This document shows positions 49,966 to 59,668 of a stretch of 64,000 bases of DNA, piece by piece (within the stretch, counting starts at the first letter, position 1; the number at the start of each line of letters is the position of its first letter). Origin of the DNA: GCA-2862545 sp047609825 (GTDB taxonomy: Bacteria; Myxococcota_A; UBA796; GCA-2862545). The DNA is taken from the NCBI GenBank assembly GCA_047609825.1, contig JBLFXJ010000002.1, positions 1-64,000 of the forward strand, written 5' to 3'. Made by a program: the position numbers and the translations under genes. A model generated the notes under the pieces. The model saw nothing but the letters and a program-made list of their open reading frames with translations, was not told where the DNA came from and made no database searches.

Positions 49966-51792
49966 GTGAAGATCCAGTGTGACAAGTGCAGCGCAGAGCA
50001 CGAGTTGGATCCACCCTCCTGGGTCGTCTCCTCGGGGAGGCCGTTCCGATTCCGCTGCTCGTCGTGCGGTCACACGCAGAGCGTTCGCCCACCGGTCGGA
50101 ATCGAGATCACGGACGAGCACCCCGAGCACGACATCAGCCCGGTGGACAACCCGTTCGATGCCCCTGTGCGCACGACGCCGATGCCCACGCACCCCAGAG
50201 GGCTGGCGTCCAGTCTCGACACGCCGCCACCGGCATGGAATGTGACCGAGCGCCCTCGGCCATCCGCGCCGACCCCCAGCGGCGCAGATCTGTTTGGAGC
50301 CACCCCCGCGGATGCATCCGCTGTGTTCCTCAAGCAGAACGACCAGATCTACATGGTGCGCGACTGGGTCACGCTCCGTCGGTGGATCACCGAGCGTCGC
50401 GTGGATCGGAACGACCTGGTCTCGGAGGGCGGCGTACGGTGGGATCCGGTGGCCAGCCGGTCCGAGCTGTTGGCCTGCTTCCCGGACGAGCTCCCGGCCG
50501 CTGCACATGAGGAGGTCACTCGAGCCACGCCCACCGGACACCACTTCGGCGGCGAGACACCGTTCCGCAGCCAGCCAGCGCGGTCCACCACGTGGTCGGA
50601 CGACGACACCGAGGGCGTGCCCATCGGCCTGCCACCGCTTCCCACAGAAGAGACCCCCGGGCTCGACCTCCCGTTCTCCACCGCTGAGGCCGAGGAGCTT
50701 GGGAGCGTGCCCCGCGGAGCGCGGGCCGCGTGGCGGAACAGCGCGATCACAGACGCCTCGGGTGTCGCGCCAGGCCCGTTCGATGGCGCTCCGGTCCACA
50801 GCTCGAACAACCGGCCCGATGATGAGCCAGCGGTGTTGCCGCTCGACGCCGCTCCCTCCATCGAGCGGCTGCTCACCCCAGTACCGCCGGTCGTGTCGCC
50901 CGAGCCCGCCGACCTGCCACTGGAGCCGGACCTGAGCGACGACGACGACGACGACGGCGAAGGCGAGGGCGACGACGACGGCGAAGGCGAGGGCGACGCC
51001 GGCCGGAGCGAGTGGGCCTTCGTGGAGCCGGTGGTCAGCTCGAGCCCGTCATCCGCTACAGCCGACCCCACCGAGAACATGTTCTCCGACGTGGCGACGG
51101 CTGCCGAGCCGTCCCTTCAGTACGACCCTACAGATCTCGACGACGAGCTCGACGACGACTGGAACCGTCACCGCAAGTCGGATGACCGCACCGCGCTGTA
51201 CGCGTTCGCCGTAGTGAGCACGATCCTGATCGCGATCCTGATCGGGTACCTCGCGTGGCCTGCGCAACCCACCGTCGCGTCCGACCTGAAGCCAGCGAAT
51301 GTGCCTTCGCCAACCTCGAATCCGAGCCCCGCCCCTGCGCCGCCAGCCCCTGCGGCCGAGCCCGTTCCGGCGGCGGAGCCTGCGCCTACGACCGAGCCTG
51401 CACCTGCACCTGCACCCGAGCCTGCGCCGGCGCCTGCACCTGAGCCTGCACCTGCACCTGCACCTGCACCCGAGCCTGCGCCGGCGGCCCCTGCTCCCCC
51501 ACCACAGCCAGCGCCCGCACCACGCGCTGCGAACGCCCAGGCGACGGTCGATCGAGGCTGGAGGCAAGTAGACGCAGAGGACATGTGGGGAGCGATCGCC
51601 CTGTTCGATGAGGCACTGCGCGCATCGCCGGGGAACGCGGAAGCCCACTACGGACTCGGCTACGCGTACCGTCAGCTCGACCGCCCCGACGAGTCTCGGC
51701 GCCACCTGTGCTCTGCCAGACCCACGGCTACCATCGAGACCCGGCGGGAGATCGACTCCCTGCTCCGCCAGAACGGCCTGTCGTGCGAGTAG
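49966..51792 (+). CDS. Zinc-ribbon, GYF-like, transmembrane and TPR-like protein (array gene B)
   Basis: A 608-residue protein starting with GTG. A zinc ribbon (CDKC, CSSC) lies within the first 35 residues. A GYF-like segment (IYMVRDWVTLRRWITERRVD) and a long Pro/Asp-rich linker with poly-Asp follow. A membrane helix (LYAFAVVSTILIAILIGYLA) leads to a PAPAPE-repeat linker, then a C-terminal TPR-like repeat (WGAIALFDEALRASPGNAEA, HYGLGYAYRQLDRPDES) ending RQNGLSCE. The linker resembles TonB-type proline spacers and could reach across the periplasm. Paralogous to gene C at its C-terminus. Confidence 0.78.
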   Translation: MKIQCDKCSAEHELDPPSWVVSSGRPFRFRCSSCGHTQSVRPPVGIEITDEHPEHDISPVDNPFDAPVRTTPMPTHPRGLASSLDTPPPAWNVTERPRPSAPTPSGADLFGATPADASAVFLKQNDQIYMVRDWVTLRRWITERRVDRNDLVSEGGVRWDPVASRSELLACFPDELPAAAHEEVTRATPTGHHFGGETPFRSQPARSTTWSDDDTEGVPIGLPPLPTEETPGLDLPFSTAEAEELGSVPRGARAAWRNSAITDASGVAPGPFDGAPVHSSNNRPDDEPAVLPLDAAPSIERLLTPVPPVVSPEPADLPLEPDLSDDDDDDGEGEGDDDGEGEGDAGRSEWAFVEPVVSSSPSSATADPTENMFSDVATAAEPSLQYDPTDLDDELDDDWNRHRKSDDRTALYAFAVVSTILIAILIGYLAWPAQPTVASDLKPANVPSPTSNPSPAPAPPAPAAEPVPAAEPAPTTEPAPAPAPEPAPAPAPEPAPAPAPAPEPAPAAPAPPPQPAPAPRAANAQATVDRGWRQVDAEDMWGAIALFDEALRASPGNAEAHYGLGYAYRQLDRPDESRRHLCSARPTATIETRREIDSLLRQNGLSCE

Positions 51793-51796
51793 TCCC

Positions 51797-52738
<942 letters not shown>

Positions 52739-52818
52739 CGGTGCATCAGGCCACGGCACCACCGTGTATCGCCACAGTCCATCGGTTAGCTTCCGTCTCC
52801 CCTACAGGAGAGCCGGAA

Positions 52819-53130
52819 ATGTCCGAGAACGACCTCGAAGGCGAGTACTTCGCCCGCCTCGACGCCGAGAAGCGCGCTGCGCTCCGAACCAAGCTCGAGT
52901 CCGAGCACGGCCGGATTTCGGCAGAAGAGAGGAAGAAGCTCCACTATTTGAAGTGCGGCAAGTGCGGCAGCGACATGACCACGCGCCCGTTCCGCGGTCT
53001 CGAGATCGAGGAGTGCGCCAATTGTGGTGCGGTGCTGCTCGACCCCGGCGAGCTGCAGACGCTCGCTGGCGAGGACCAAACGGCGTGGTTCGCGTCGTTC
53101 TTCTCGTTCTTTGGCGGCGGCAAGGGCTGA
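52819..53130 (+). CDS. Small TFIIB-type zinc-ribbon protein
   Basis: ATG at 52819 with AGGAGAG upstream; 103 residues, no signal peptide. An N-terminal charged helix is followed by a zf-TFIIB ribbon (LKCGKCGSDMTTRPFRGLEI, ECANCGAVLLDPGEL), with two CxxC pairs and the GxxLDxGEL end common to this family, and an aromatic tail (FFSFFGGGKG). A TAGCTT -10-like element lies 26 nt upstream. It is the fourth successive zinc-ribbon gene, 80 bp after gene C. Function unknown. Confidence 0.8.
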   Translation: MSENDLEGEYFARLDAEKRAALRTKLESEHGRISAEERKKLHYLKCGKCGSDMTTRPFRGLEIEECANCGAVLLDPGELQTLAGEDQTAWFASFFSFFGGGKG

Positions 53131-53190
53131 CTCTGCACAGCACCCACGTCTGCTGGCGCTACACTGGTGGCTCTCGAGCCGGGGACAGTC

Positions 53191-55017
53191 GTGGCGTACA
53201 CATCCGAGATGACGTGGGACCTCGAGGGGCTGTGCCCCGGAGGACCGGACGGCGACGCATTCATCGCCCGTCGTGCCGCGCTGCGGGAACGGTGGGCGGG
53301 CCTTCACGCGGAGGCCTCCCAGCTGGGCGCGCTCGGTGACGCTCCAGATGCGTGGCGTGACTGGGTGCGCGCGGCCATCGAGGCAGGAGTGGATCTGGAC
53401 GAGCTCCAGTCCCTCTCAGGCTGCTGGTACGCCGCTCATGGCCGAACCACAGCTGCGCGGATGGCCCACGAGACCCTGACCGAGCTCTCGGCACAGGTCG
53501 ACAGCGCCTACATCGCGCTCGACACCGCCCTCGCTGGCGCAGCTGAGCCAGAGCTCCAGGCCTGGCTCGCCGACCCCGCCCTCGACGACGCCGCGCCACT
53601 GCTGCGCCACCGTCGGGACGGCGCCCGCCTGAAGCTCCCGGGTGAGCTCGAGTCTCTCGCGGTCAAGATGGAGCGAGAGGCTCTCACCGGGTGGGGCCAG
53701 CTGTACCAGATCTTGTCGGGCCGGCTGACCGGCACCCTGGTGCTCGGAGAGGAGCGGTCCGAAAAGGGCGTGGGGGAGCTGGGCGCCCTGCGTGCGCACG
53801 CAGACGAGTCCGTGCGACGCGCCGCTCATGAAGCGCTCGGGGGCGCATGGTCCTCCGTGGCACCCCAGTGCGCGCTCACGCTCACCCACATCACCGGCAG
53901 TCGCCAGACTCGATACGATCGCACCGCCGTGGGGCCGATGGCGCAGACCGTGCACGGCAATCGCACCCCTGAGACGGTGATCGACGCCTTGTGGGTGGCG
54001 GCCGACGCGCTCGCCCCGACCCTGCACCGATACCTCGCGCGTAAGGCCACGCTGCTCGGCAAGCCCGCGCTGGACTGGTGGGATGTGGACGCTCCGCTGC
54101 CCGGTCGGTTGTCCTCGATCACATGGCCCGACGCCCAGCGCACGGTGGTCGAGGCGCTGTCCGCGTTTCACCCCGAGTACGGCGCGTTCGCCGAGCAGGC
54201 CCTGCGGGAGCGGTGGGTCGAGGCCGAGCCCCGGGACGAGAAGCGACCCGGCGGGTTCTGCACCGACCTGCCCCGCAGCCGGCAGAGCCGGATCTTCATG
54301 ACCTTCGTGGGCACCCTCGACAACACGATGACGCTCGCCCACGAGCTCGGCCACGCCTACCACAACAAGGTGCTGTTCGAGGCGCCCCCGACCCTGCGCA
54401 GTCTCACCATGAACCTGGCGGAGAGCGCGTCGACGTTCTTCGAGGCCATCGTGCTCGACCAGATCCTCGCCACCACCACCGACCCCCAGGACCGCGCCTT
54501 CCTGCTCGACCAGCAGCTCCAGGCCGGAGTGGCGTTCCTGATGAACATCCCGGCCCGGTTCCGCTTCGAGGAGGGCCTGCACCGCTGGCGGCGCGAGGGC
54601 CCGCTCCAGCCAGACCAGCTGTCGGCGCGGATGGTCACGTGTCAGCGCGCGGCCTATGGCGACGCCCTGGCGAGCTGGTCGCCCATGTTCTGGGCGTCCA
54701 AACTTCACTTTTACATCTCATCCTTCGGCTTCTACAACTGGCCGTACACGTTCGGCTACCTGTTCAGCGCAGCGATCCATCGCCGCGCCGCAGCCCTCGG
54801 CCCCGACGGGCCACCGTTCGTGCGGGAGCTGCTCCTCCGCACCGGCTGGCAGGATGTGCTGTCGCTCGGCCACGACGTGTTCGGGGCCGATCTGGCGGAT
54901 CCCGCGTTCTGGATCGACGCCGCCGCTCCGCTCCGGGCACAGGCCGACGCGTTCATCGACGCGACCGACCCGGCACTCGGGAGCAACCAGCCTTCGCCTA
55001 CAGGTCGTCGATCGTAG
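53191..55017 (+). CDS. M3-family oligoendopeptidase (PepF-like)
   Basis: GTG at 53191 with GGGGA about 5 nt upstream gives 608 residues. HELGHAYH carries the zinc ligands H384 and H388, with the downstream glutamate in LAESASTFFEAI, as in M3 peptidases. GGFCTDLPRSRQSRIFMTF and SFGFYNWPYTFGYLFSAAI fit the PepF/oligoendopeptidase F subgroup. No signal peptide, so it is cytosolic and trims short peptides. An ATG at 53209 is a possible alternative start. Its 3' end overlaps the convergent discoidin-like gene by 20 bp. Confidence 0.9.
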   Translation: MAYTSEMTWDLEGLCPGGPDGDAFIARRAALRERWAGLHAEASQLGALGDAPDAWRDWVRAAIEAGVDLDELQSLSGCWYAAHGRTTAARMAHETLTELSAQVDSAYIALDTALAGAAEPELQAWLADPALDDAAPLLRHRRDGARLKLPGELESLAVKMEREALTGWGQLYQILSGRLTGTLVLGEERSEKGVGELGALRAHADESVRRAAHEALGGAWSSVAPQCALTLTHITGSRQTRYDRTAVGPMAQTVHGNRTPETVIDALWVAADALAPTLHRYLARKATLLGKPALDWWDVDAPLPGRLSSITWPDAQRTVVEALSAFHPEYGAFAEQALRERWVEAEPRDEKRPGGFCTDLPRSRQSRIFMTFVGTLDNTMTLAHELGHAYHNKVLFEAPPTLRSLTMNLAESASTFFEAIVLDQILATTTDPQDRAFLLDQQLQAGVAFLMNIPARFRFEEGLHRWRREGPLQPDQLSARMVTCQRAAYGDALASWSPMFWASKLHFYISSFGFYNWPYTFGYLFSAAIHRRAAALGPDGPPFVRELLLRTGWQDVLSLGHDVFGADLADPAFWIDAAAPLRAQADAFIDATDPALGSNQPSPTGRRS

Positions 55018-55927
55018 CGGCCATCAGCTTGACCTCGGCCAGTCCGACGCCCTTGGTGCTCTCGTAGGCATCGACGATCTGCACCTTGATCTCGCCCCAC
55101 GCCGAGCCGGTGTAGCCGACCATGGTGGGCAGCAGCACCCACTGCAGATCCGCCTTGTCCTCGAGCGTGTGCTCGACCTCGATGTCATTCGCCGTGATCT
55201 TCAGGGTCTTCGGGCGAGCGTAGCCGGGCGCCGCCTTGAACCCGACGCTGGACAGGCCGTAGCCGGGTGCGGTGAGCGCGAAGCTGGTGGAGGTGACGCC
55301 GACCGGCGCCGCCCAGACCTTGCGGTCGCTGCCGTCGGTGAGGTCCCACACATCCTTGCCGTCTTCCACGTCCTCGGGAGGGGTGGACAGCGTGAGCGAC
55401 TCGGCCACGAACTCTTTGAGGTGGAGCCGTACCTCGGAGACGGCGAGGTTCGGGTAGTCCTTGCCCGGGTAGACCTCGTTGATGGTGACCTTCACCCGAC
55501 CGCCGAGCAGCTCCCCGCCCACCTTCGTGTCGGGGATGTCGACGATCTGGTAGCCCATGCCATCCTTGAGCTCGGCCTTGTGGACGAGCTTGGACACCGG
55601 GTTGCCGTCGCTCATGTCAAACACCTCGATGGTGACCGACTTCACCCGGGCGTAGTCCGAGAAGTCATCCTGGGATTTGCCCCAGCCCGGGTAGATGGCC
55701 AGCTTGTCGACCTCGGAGGTTGGCACGTCGAGGTAGATCCAGCTGCCGGCGTTGCCGGACTCGGGGTCGACCATCCACGCGCTCTCGAGCTTGGAGTCGA
55801 GCGCAGCACCGGGACCCCAGAAGCCCGCGCCGCGGCGACCGTCACGGAGCTCGGATGACGCCTCGAAGCCGGCGAGCGCAGTCATGGGGGCAGCCAGCAG
55901 GCCAACGAGGATCAACGATCGCAGCAT
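54998..55927 (-). CDS. Exported protein with discoidin (F5/8 type C)-like domains
   Basis: ATG at 55927 opens a signal peptide (MLRSLILVGLLAAPMTALAG). The mature region starts with a discoidin/NADase-type glycan-binding pattern: ASSELRDG, FWGPGAALDSKLESAW, GSWIYLDVP, VDKLAIYPGWGKSQDD. A second, similar beta-sandwich may follow (VWAAPVGVTSTSFAL, VLLPTMVGYTGSAWGEIKVQ). It has no membrane anchor and is likely secreted or periplasmic. It probably binds carbohydrate, which is inferred from fold resemblance alone. Confidence 0.75.
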   Translation of the reverse strand: MLRSLILVGLLAAPMTALAGFEASSELRDGRRGAGFWGPGAALDSKLESAWMVDPESGNAGSWIYLDVPTSEVDKLAIYPGWGKSQDDFSDYARVKSVTIEVFDMSDGNPVSKLVHKAELKDGMGYQIVDIPDTKVGGELLGGRVKVTINEVYPGKDYPNLAVSEVRLHLKEFVAESLTLSTPPEDVEDGKDVWDLTDGSDRKVWAAPVGVTSTSFALTAPGYGLSSVGFKAAPGYARPKTLKITANDIEVEHTLEDKADLQWVLLPTMVGYTGSAWGEIKVQIVDAYESTKGVGLAEVKLMAATIDDL

Positions 55928-56023
55928 GGACGACTCCGTGGTCGGTACGCCCCCGAGGGTAACAGAGGCGACAGGGGTACGCAGCGCGAACCCTCGATGG
56001 GACGCTCACCTTCCGCGGATCCG

Positions 56024-57946
56024 CTATTCGGATCGCTCCAGGATCACGAACTCGACCCGCCGGTTGTTCGCCTTGCCTTCGGGGGTCTTGTTGGTGTCGA
56101 CCGGCTGGCTCTCGCCGTATCCGACGGGCTCGAGCCGGTCCTGCGGCACACCCGCCTTCACCAGGTACCCGACGACCTCTTCGGCGCGCCGCTGGGACAA
56201 CTTCAGGTTGTAGCCCTCGGGGCCGTCCGCGTCGGTGTGCCCCTCGACCCGGATGGAGGTGAGCAGAGGGTTGTCGAGGATGACGGCCGCGATCTCGTCG
56301 AGCAGCTCGAACGACAGCGGCTGGATGCCAGCGCGGTTGTACTCGAAGAAGATCTGGTCGGTGATCTTGATCTTCCGCTTTCCTACGACGACCCGGGCCG
56401 GCGCTACATCGGGACAACCGTCCTCGTCGAGGTACCCGTTCAGCGTCTCCGGCTCGAACGGACACGAATCGGCCTCGTCGAGCACCCCGTCGTAGTCGTT
56501 GTCGGGGTCGGGGCAGCCATCTTCGTCCTGGAAGGTGTCGAAGTCTTCGGGCTCGGCCGGACAGCCATCCTCGCTGTCGACGTACCCATCACCGTCCGTG
56601 TCGACGAACGGCTTCTCGTCGGGGCAACCGTCGTCATCGGTGAACCCGTTGAAGGTCTCGGCGGCATTGGCGCACAGATCCTGCGCGTCCGGGATCCCGT
56701 CGCCGTCATTGTCGGGATCGGGGCAGCCGTCCAGGTCCTGCCACCCATCGTAGTCCTCGGGGTCGTACGGGCAGGAATCGTGGATGTCGAGGATCTGGTC
56801 GCGGTCGTTGTCTTCGTCGGGGCAACCATCCGCATCCTCGAAGTCGTCCACATCTTCCGGGCGGTTCGGGCACTGGTCCGACACGTCGAGGATGCCATCC
56901 TTGTCGTTGTCGTCGTCGGGGCAGCCATCGTCGTCCTCGAAGCCGTCCATGTCTTCGGGGACGTTGATGCACGCGTCGAACTTGTTCGGCACCCCATCGG
57001 AGTCGCGATCGAGGGACAACGGGTCGAAGCTCGGCTGGATGGAGCCGCCGAAGAACACCCGGAAGTCGGGGGAGCCCAGGCCCGGGTTGAGGCCGAAGCC
57101 CGCGCCCGCCGTGACCGTGACGATGTCCATCGGGTGGACCTTGAGCCACGGCTGGATCTCGAGCGGCACCTGCGCCACCCGCGCGCCGCTCACGGAGCCC
57201 GTGATGTCACCGCCCACCTCGAGCGCGAAGATGGGGTGTGCAGCGAGGGCGCCCCGGTAGGTGAACGCATTGCCGAGCTCGATGCCCCGAAAGGTGTCGG
57301 GCTCCTTGATCAGCGCGCCGACGTTGACCGCGCCGCGCACCGTGTACTCACGGTCGTGGATCGACCCGTCGGCCACCTCGAGCACGAACGCGGGCTCGCC
57401 GGTGAACCCGCCCTCACCGAGGAACGATCGCGTGGACCCGGTGGGCACGGTGGCGCGCACCAGCACCGCCACGCCGACGGGGTAGCCCTCGTGGATGTCG
57501 ACGAGAACGAACTTGGGCGTGATGCGAAGATCGCCCAGTCCCGAGCTCTCCAGGTCCGCATTGGGGACCGGTGACGCATTCGACGCCGGCTCGAAGCCCT
57601 GCTGCCACACGATGACCGGGGCATCCGCCGTGAGTGAGAACAGATCGCCCAAGCCAAAGCCGAGCTGGAAGTCCATCACGGTGCGATGGTCGAGGATCGC
57701 GTCGGGGAAGTTGGGCCCTGGCCCGATGACCCGCGAGCCATCCCACATCAGCACCAGCGAGTCCTGACTGTAGTTGCCCCAGAGCCCGAACCCGACCTGG
57801 AGGTTGGCCAGCGTGGTGGACGAATCGGTGACCGCGTAGCCGTAGGGATCGGTGGCCGGCCTGAACCGCTCCACGTCGATCGGCAGCTCCCGCGGCACGG
57901 CCGTGTCCTGGGCCACAGACAGACCAGCGAGCAGCATCAGCCACAT
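56024..57946 (-). CDS. OmpA-family protein with thrombospondin type 3 calcium-binding repeats
   Basis: ATG at 57946 with GGAGG upstream and a signal peptide; 640 residues. The N-terminal part (LQVGFGLWGNYSQDS, LGDLRITPKFVLV) fits an outer-membrane or periplasmic beta domain. Repeats of DxDxDGxxDxxDxCP type (DNDKDGILDVSDQCP, DTDGDGYVDSEDGCP and others) follow at about residues 340-520. The C-terminal OmpA domain has IFFEYNRAGIQPLSFELLD, EGHTDADGPEGYN and NRRVEFVI for peptidoglycan binding. Third gene of a three-gene exported operon. Confidence 0.9.
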   Translation of the reverse strand: MWLMLLAGLSVAQDTAVPRELPIDVERFRPATDPYGYAVTDSSTTLANLQVGFGLWGNYSQDSLVLMWDGSRVIGPGPNFPDAILDHRTVMDFQLGFGLGDLFSLTADAPVIVWQQGFEPASNASPVPNADLESSGLGDLRITPKFVLVDIHEGYPVGVAVLVRATVPTGSTRSFLGEGGFTGEPAFVLEVADGSIHDREYTVRGAVNVGALIKEPDTFRGIELGNAFTYRGALAAHPIFALEVGGDITGSVSGARVAQVPLEIQPWLKVHPMDIVTVTAGAGFGLNPGLGSPDFRVFFGGSIQPSFDPLSLDRDSDGVPNKFDACINVPEDMDGFEDDDGCPDDDNDKDGILDVSDQCPNRPEDVDDFEDADGCPDEDNDRDQILDIHDSCPYDPEDYDGWQDLDGCPDPDNDGDGIPDAQDLCANAAETFNGFTDDDGCPDEKPFVDTDGDGYVDSEDGCPAEPEDFDTFQDEDGCPDPDNDYDGVLDEADSCPFEPETLNGYLDEDGCPDVAPARVVVGKRKIKITDQIFFEYNRAGIQPLSFELLDEIAAVILDNPLLTSIRVEGHTDADGPEGYNLKLSQRRAEEVVGYLVKAGVPQDRLEPVGYGESQPVDTNKTPEGKANNRRVEFVILERSE

Positions 57947-57948
57947 CG

Positions 57949-58302
57949 TCAGGGCCTCCGTCGCCGGAACAACGCCGGCAGCGCCAGGAACACGATGCTC
58001 GCAGCACCGATGCCCGACTCTCCGGTGCACCCGCCGCCGCCTTGCAGCGCGCCCTGGAAGGCCGCGACGTTGCAGTCCTCGCCGTTGTCGAAGAAGCCGT
58101 CGCAGTCGTTGTCGAGCCGATCGTCACAGATCTCGGTGGCGCGTGGGCTCACCCGGGGGTTGTCGTCGTCGCAGTCACCCTCGCGCGGGGTGAACCCATC
58201 TCCGTCACCGTCGGCATCGAGCGCTGCCGCACCCGTATCGACCGTTCCAGTGTCCGACGTCGGGGGAGCCCCGAACGCAAGGCCGACGAAGACGAGCCAC
58301 AT
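57949..58302 (-). CDS. Small exported protein with metal-binding motif and MYXO-CTERM-like tail
   Basis: A 117-residue protein with a signal peptide and a DADGDGDGFTPREGDCDDDNP...DNDCDG motif of the putative metal-binding type. The C-terminus has a Gly/Cys stretch (GGGGCTGESG), a hydrophobic segment (GAASIVFLALPALF) and RRRRP. Cys, a hydrophobic helix and an Arg cluster are the layout of the MYXO-CTERM sorting tail. It may be anchored to the surface by this tail. The gene ends 2 bp before the OmpA-family gene starts and follows the upstream gene by 4 bp. Confidence 0.8.
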   Translation of the reverse strand: MWLVFVGLAFGAPPTSDTGTVDTGAAALDADGDGDGFTPREGDCDDDNPRVSPRATEICDDRLDNDCDGFFDNGEDCNVAAFQGALQGGGGCTGESGIGAASIVFLALPALFRRRRP

Positions 58303-58306
58303 CCGG

Positions 58307-59152
58307 CTACTCCACCCGCGCGTAGTCGATGGACGTGTGGTGCTCGAGACCCTTCTCCACCTTCCACACGTTGTTCGAGAGGTTGCTGTCGTTGATCATC
58401 ACGCGGATGACGCCATGCTCAGGCGCCGTAAACGTGCTCTCCAGGCCGTTCGCCTGGATGACCTCGATGCCCGACTCGCCCGTGAACTTCACGATCAGGG
58501 CGCCTATCTCGCACCCCGGCTCGGTGCATGGGTACCCCGACACCGCAGGCTCTCCGGTGCCGCCGGCGTTGAACCAGTCACCGCCGTCTTCGATCCGGAA
58601 GTAGTCGATGGCCGACGCCTTCACCTTGACCTTGTCGCCCTTGCAGACGTTGGCAGGGTTCTGCCAGTCGTTGTTGATGTCGAGGTAGTTGTACTGGGTG
58701 TTGGCGAAGTTGCCCCACGGACACTCGCCCTCCGTGAGCTCGCCGGTGAGGGCCTTGAACCAGTTGCCCCACGCGACGGTGGACCCGGCGCTCATCGCCT
58801 CTTTGCACAGCTCGAGGTTCGTGAGCGACACCTCGTCGATGCGCTCGGGCTTGCCGAGCAGGGTGGTCTCCACGTTGGTGACCGCCTTCTCATCGAACTT
58901 CACGCCATCGGCGCGCACGCCCTGCCACTGGCCCATGATCGCATTGCGCGTCTTCTGCCACGCCATGCGACGATCGCCCGAACCCATCGCGGCGAAGTCT
59001 GGCGGGAAGTAGCAGGACCCGGTCCAGCCCTCTTCCTGGTGCCAACCTGTGATCGGGACCGCGTCTTCGCCCTTCTTCTTCTTCTTGTTCTTCCCAGCAT
59101 GGGCCGGGGTGGACACGACGAGCAGAGCGACGACGATCCGAAGCATGAACAT
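58307..59152 (-). CDS. Exported protein of unknown function
   Basis: ATG at 59152 with GGAGGAAG upstream; 281 residues. A signal peptide ends near STPAHAG, followed by a Lys-rich stretch (KNKKKKKGED). The mature part carries aromatic and Cys-containing segments (TGWHQEEGWTGSCYFPPDF, GYPCTEPGCEIGALIVKFTG) and a C-terminal beta-rich region like LecA/PA-IL carbohydrate-binding proteins (DYFRIEDGGDWFNAGG, HGVIRVMINDSNLSNN). It heads a three-gene operon with tight spacing. Carbohydrate binding is a guess from the pattern. Confidence 0.7.
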   Translation of the reverse strand: MFMLRIVVALLVVSTPAHAGKNKKKKKGEDAVPITGWHQEEGWTGSCYFPPDFAAMGSGDRRMAWQKTRNAIMGQWQGVRADGVKFDEKAVTNVETTLLGKPERIDEVSLTNLELCKEAMSAGSTVAWGNWFKALTGELTEGECPWGNFANTQYNYLDINNDWQNPANVCKGDKVKVKASAIDYFRIEDGGDWFNAGGTGEPAVSGYPCTEPGCEIGALIVKFTGESGIEVIQANGLESTFTAPEHGVIRVMINDSNLSNNVWKVEKGLEHHTSIDYARVE

Positions 59153-59290
59153 GCACTTCCTCCTGAACAGCAGAGGCCGAGGACAGCCCAGGCGACTCCC
59201 CTCATACCACGACACGCTTCGAACACGCGAAGACGGCATCCCGATCCATCGAACGAGTGCCGCCTTCTTGCATGCATCTAGCCGGAGCCC

Positions 59291-59306
59291 CGGGCCCCGA
59301 GGCCCG
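59291..59306 (-). terminator. Short GC hairpin downstream of atpE
   Basis: CGGGCC (59291-59296) and GGCCCG (59301-59306) form a 6-bp stem with a 4-nt loop, 13 bp after the atpE stop on the minus strand. No T-tract follows. A weak terminator candidate. Confidence 0.3.
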
Positions 59307-59319
59307 AGAGGCCGGTCGA

Positions 59320-59628
59320 TCAGCCGATCTTGTCCTGGAGCAAGTACGCGATGACCAGCGTGAACAGCACCAGCGACTCGATGAAGGCCATGCCGACATA
59401 GAACGGTGCGTTCAGCTGGCTGGCGGCCTGCGGGTTTCGGCTGATGCTCTCGTAGGCTGCGCGTGCGGCCATGCCCTGACCGAGGCCAGCGCCGAGTACG
59501 GCGAAGCCCATTGCCAGACCGGCGCCGAGGCCGACAAAGCCCATGCCAGCGCCATCCTGCGCCATTGCGGGGTTGCTGATGAGCAGCATTGCGGTGGACG
59601 CGGCGAGAACCGGGAACCACTTCTGCAT
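59320..59628 (-). CDS. atpE: ATP synthase F0 subunit c
   Basis: ATG at 59628 with GAGGAG upstream; 102 residues. An N-terminal segment of about 23 residues looks like a signal peptide or third helix (VLAASTAMLLISNPAMA), then two helices of the c-subunit hairpin. Helix 1 has GAGLGQGMAARAA with Gln51. Helix 2 has AFIESLVLFTLVIAYLL with ion-binding Glu84 followed by Ser85. The E-S pair and the Gln are shared by Na+-binding c-rings, but the next Thr of that signature is Leu, so H+ coupling is more likely. Confidence 0.92.
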   Translation of the reverse strand: MQKWFPVLAASTAMLLISNPAMAQDGAGMGFVGLGAGLAMGFAVLGAGLGQGMAARAAYESISRNPQAASQLNAPFYVGMAFIESLVLFTLVIAYLLQDKIG

Positions 59629-59668
59629 GATGATCTCCTCTTCTCCCGCGACCGGGGAGCAGTTTTCT

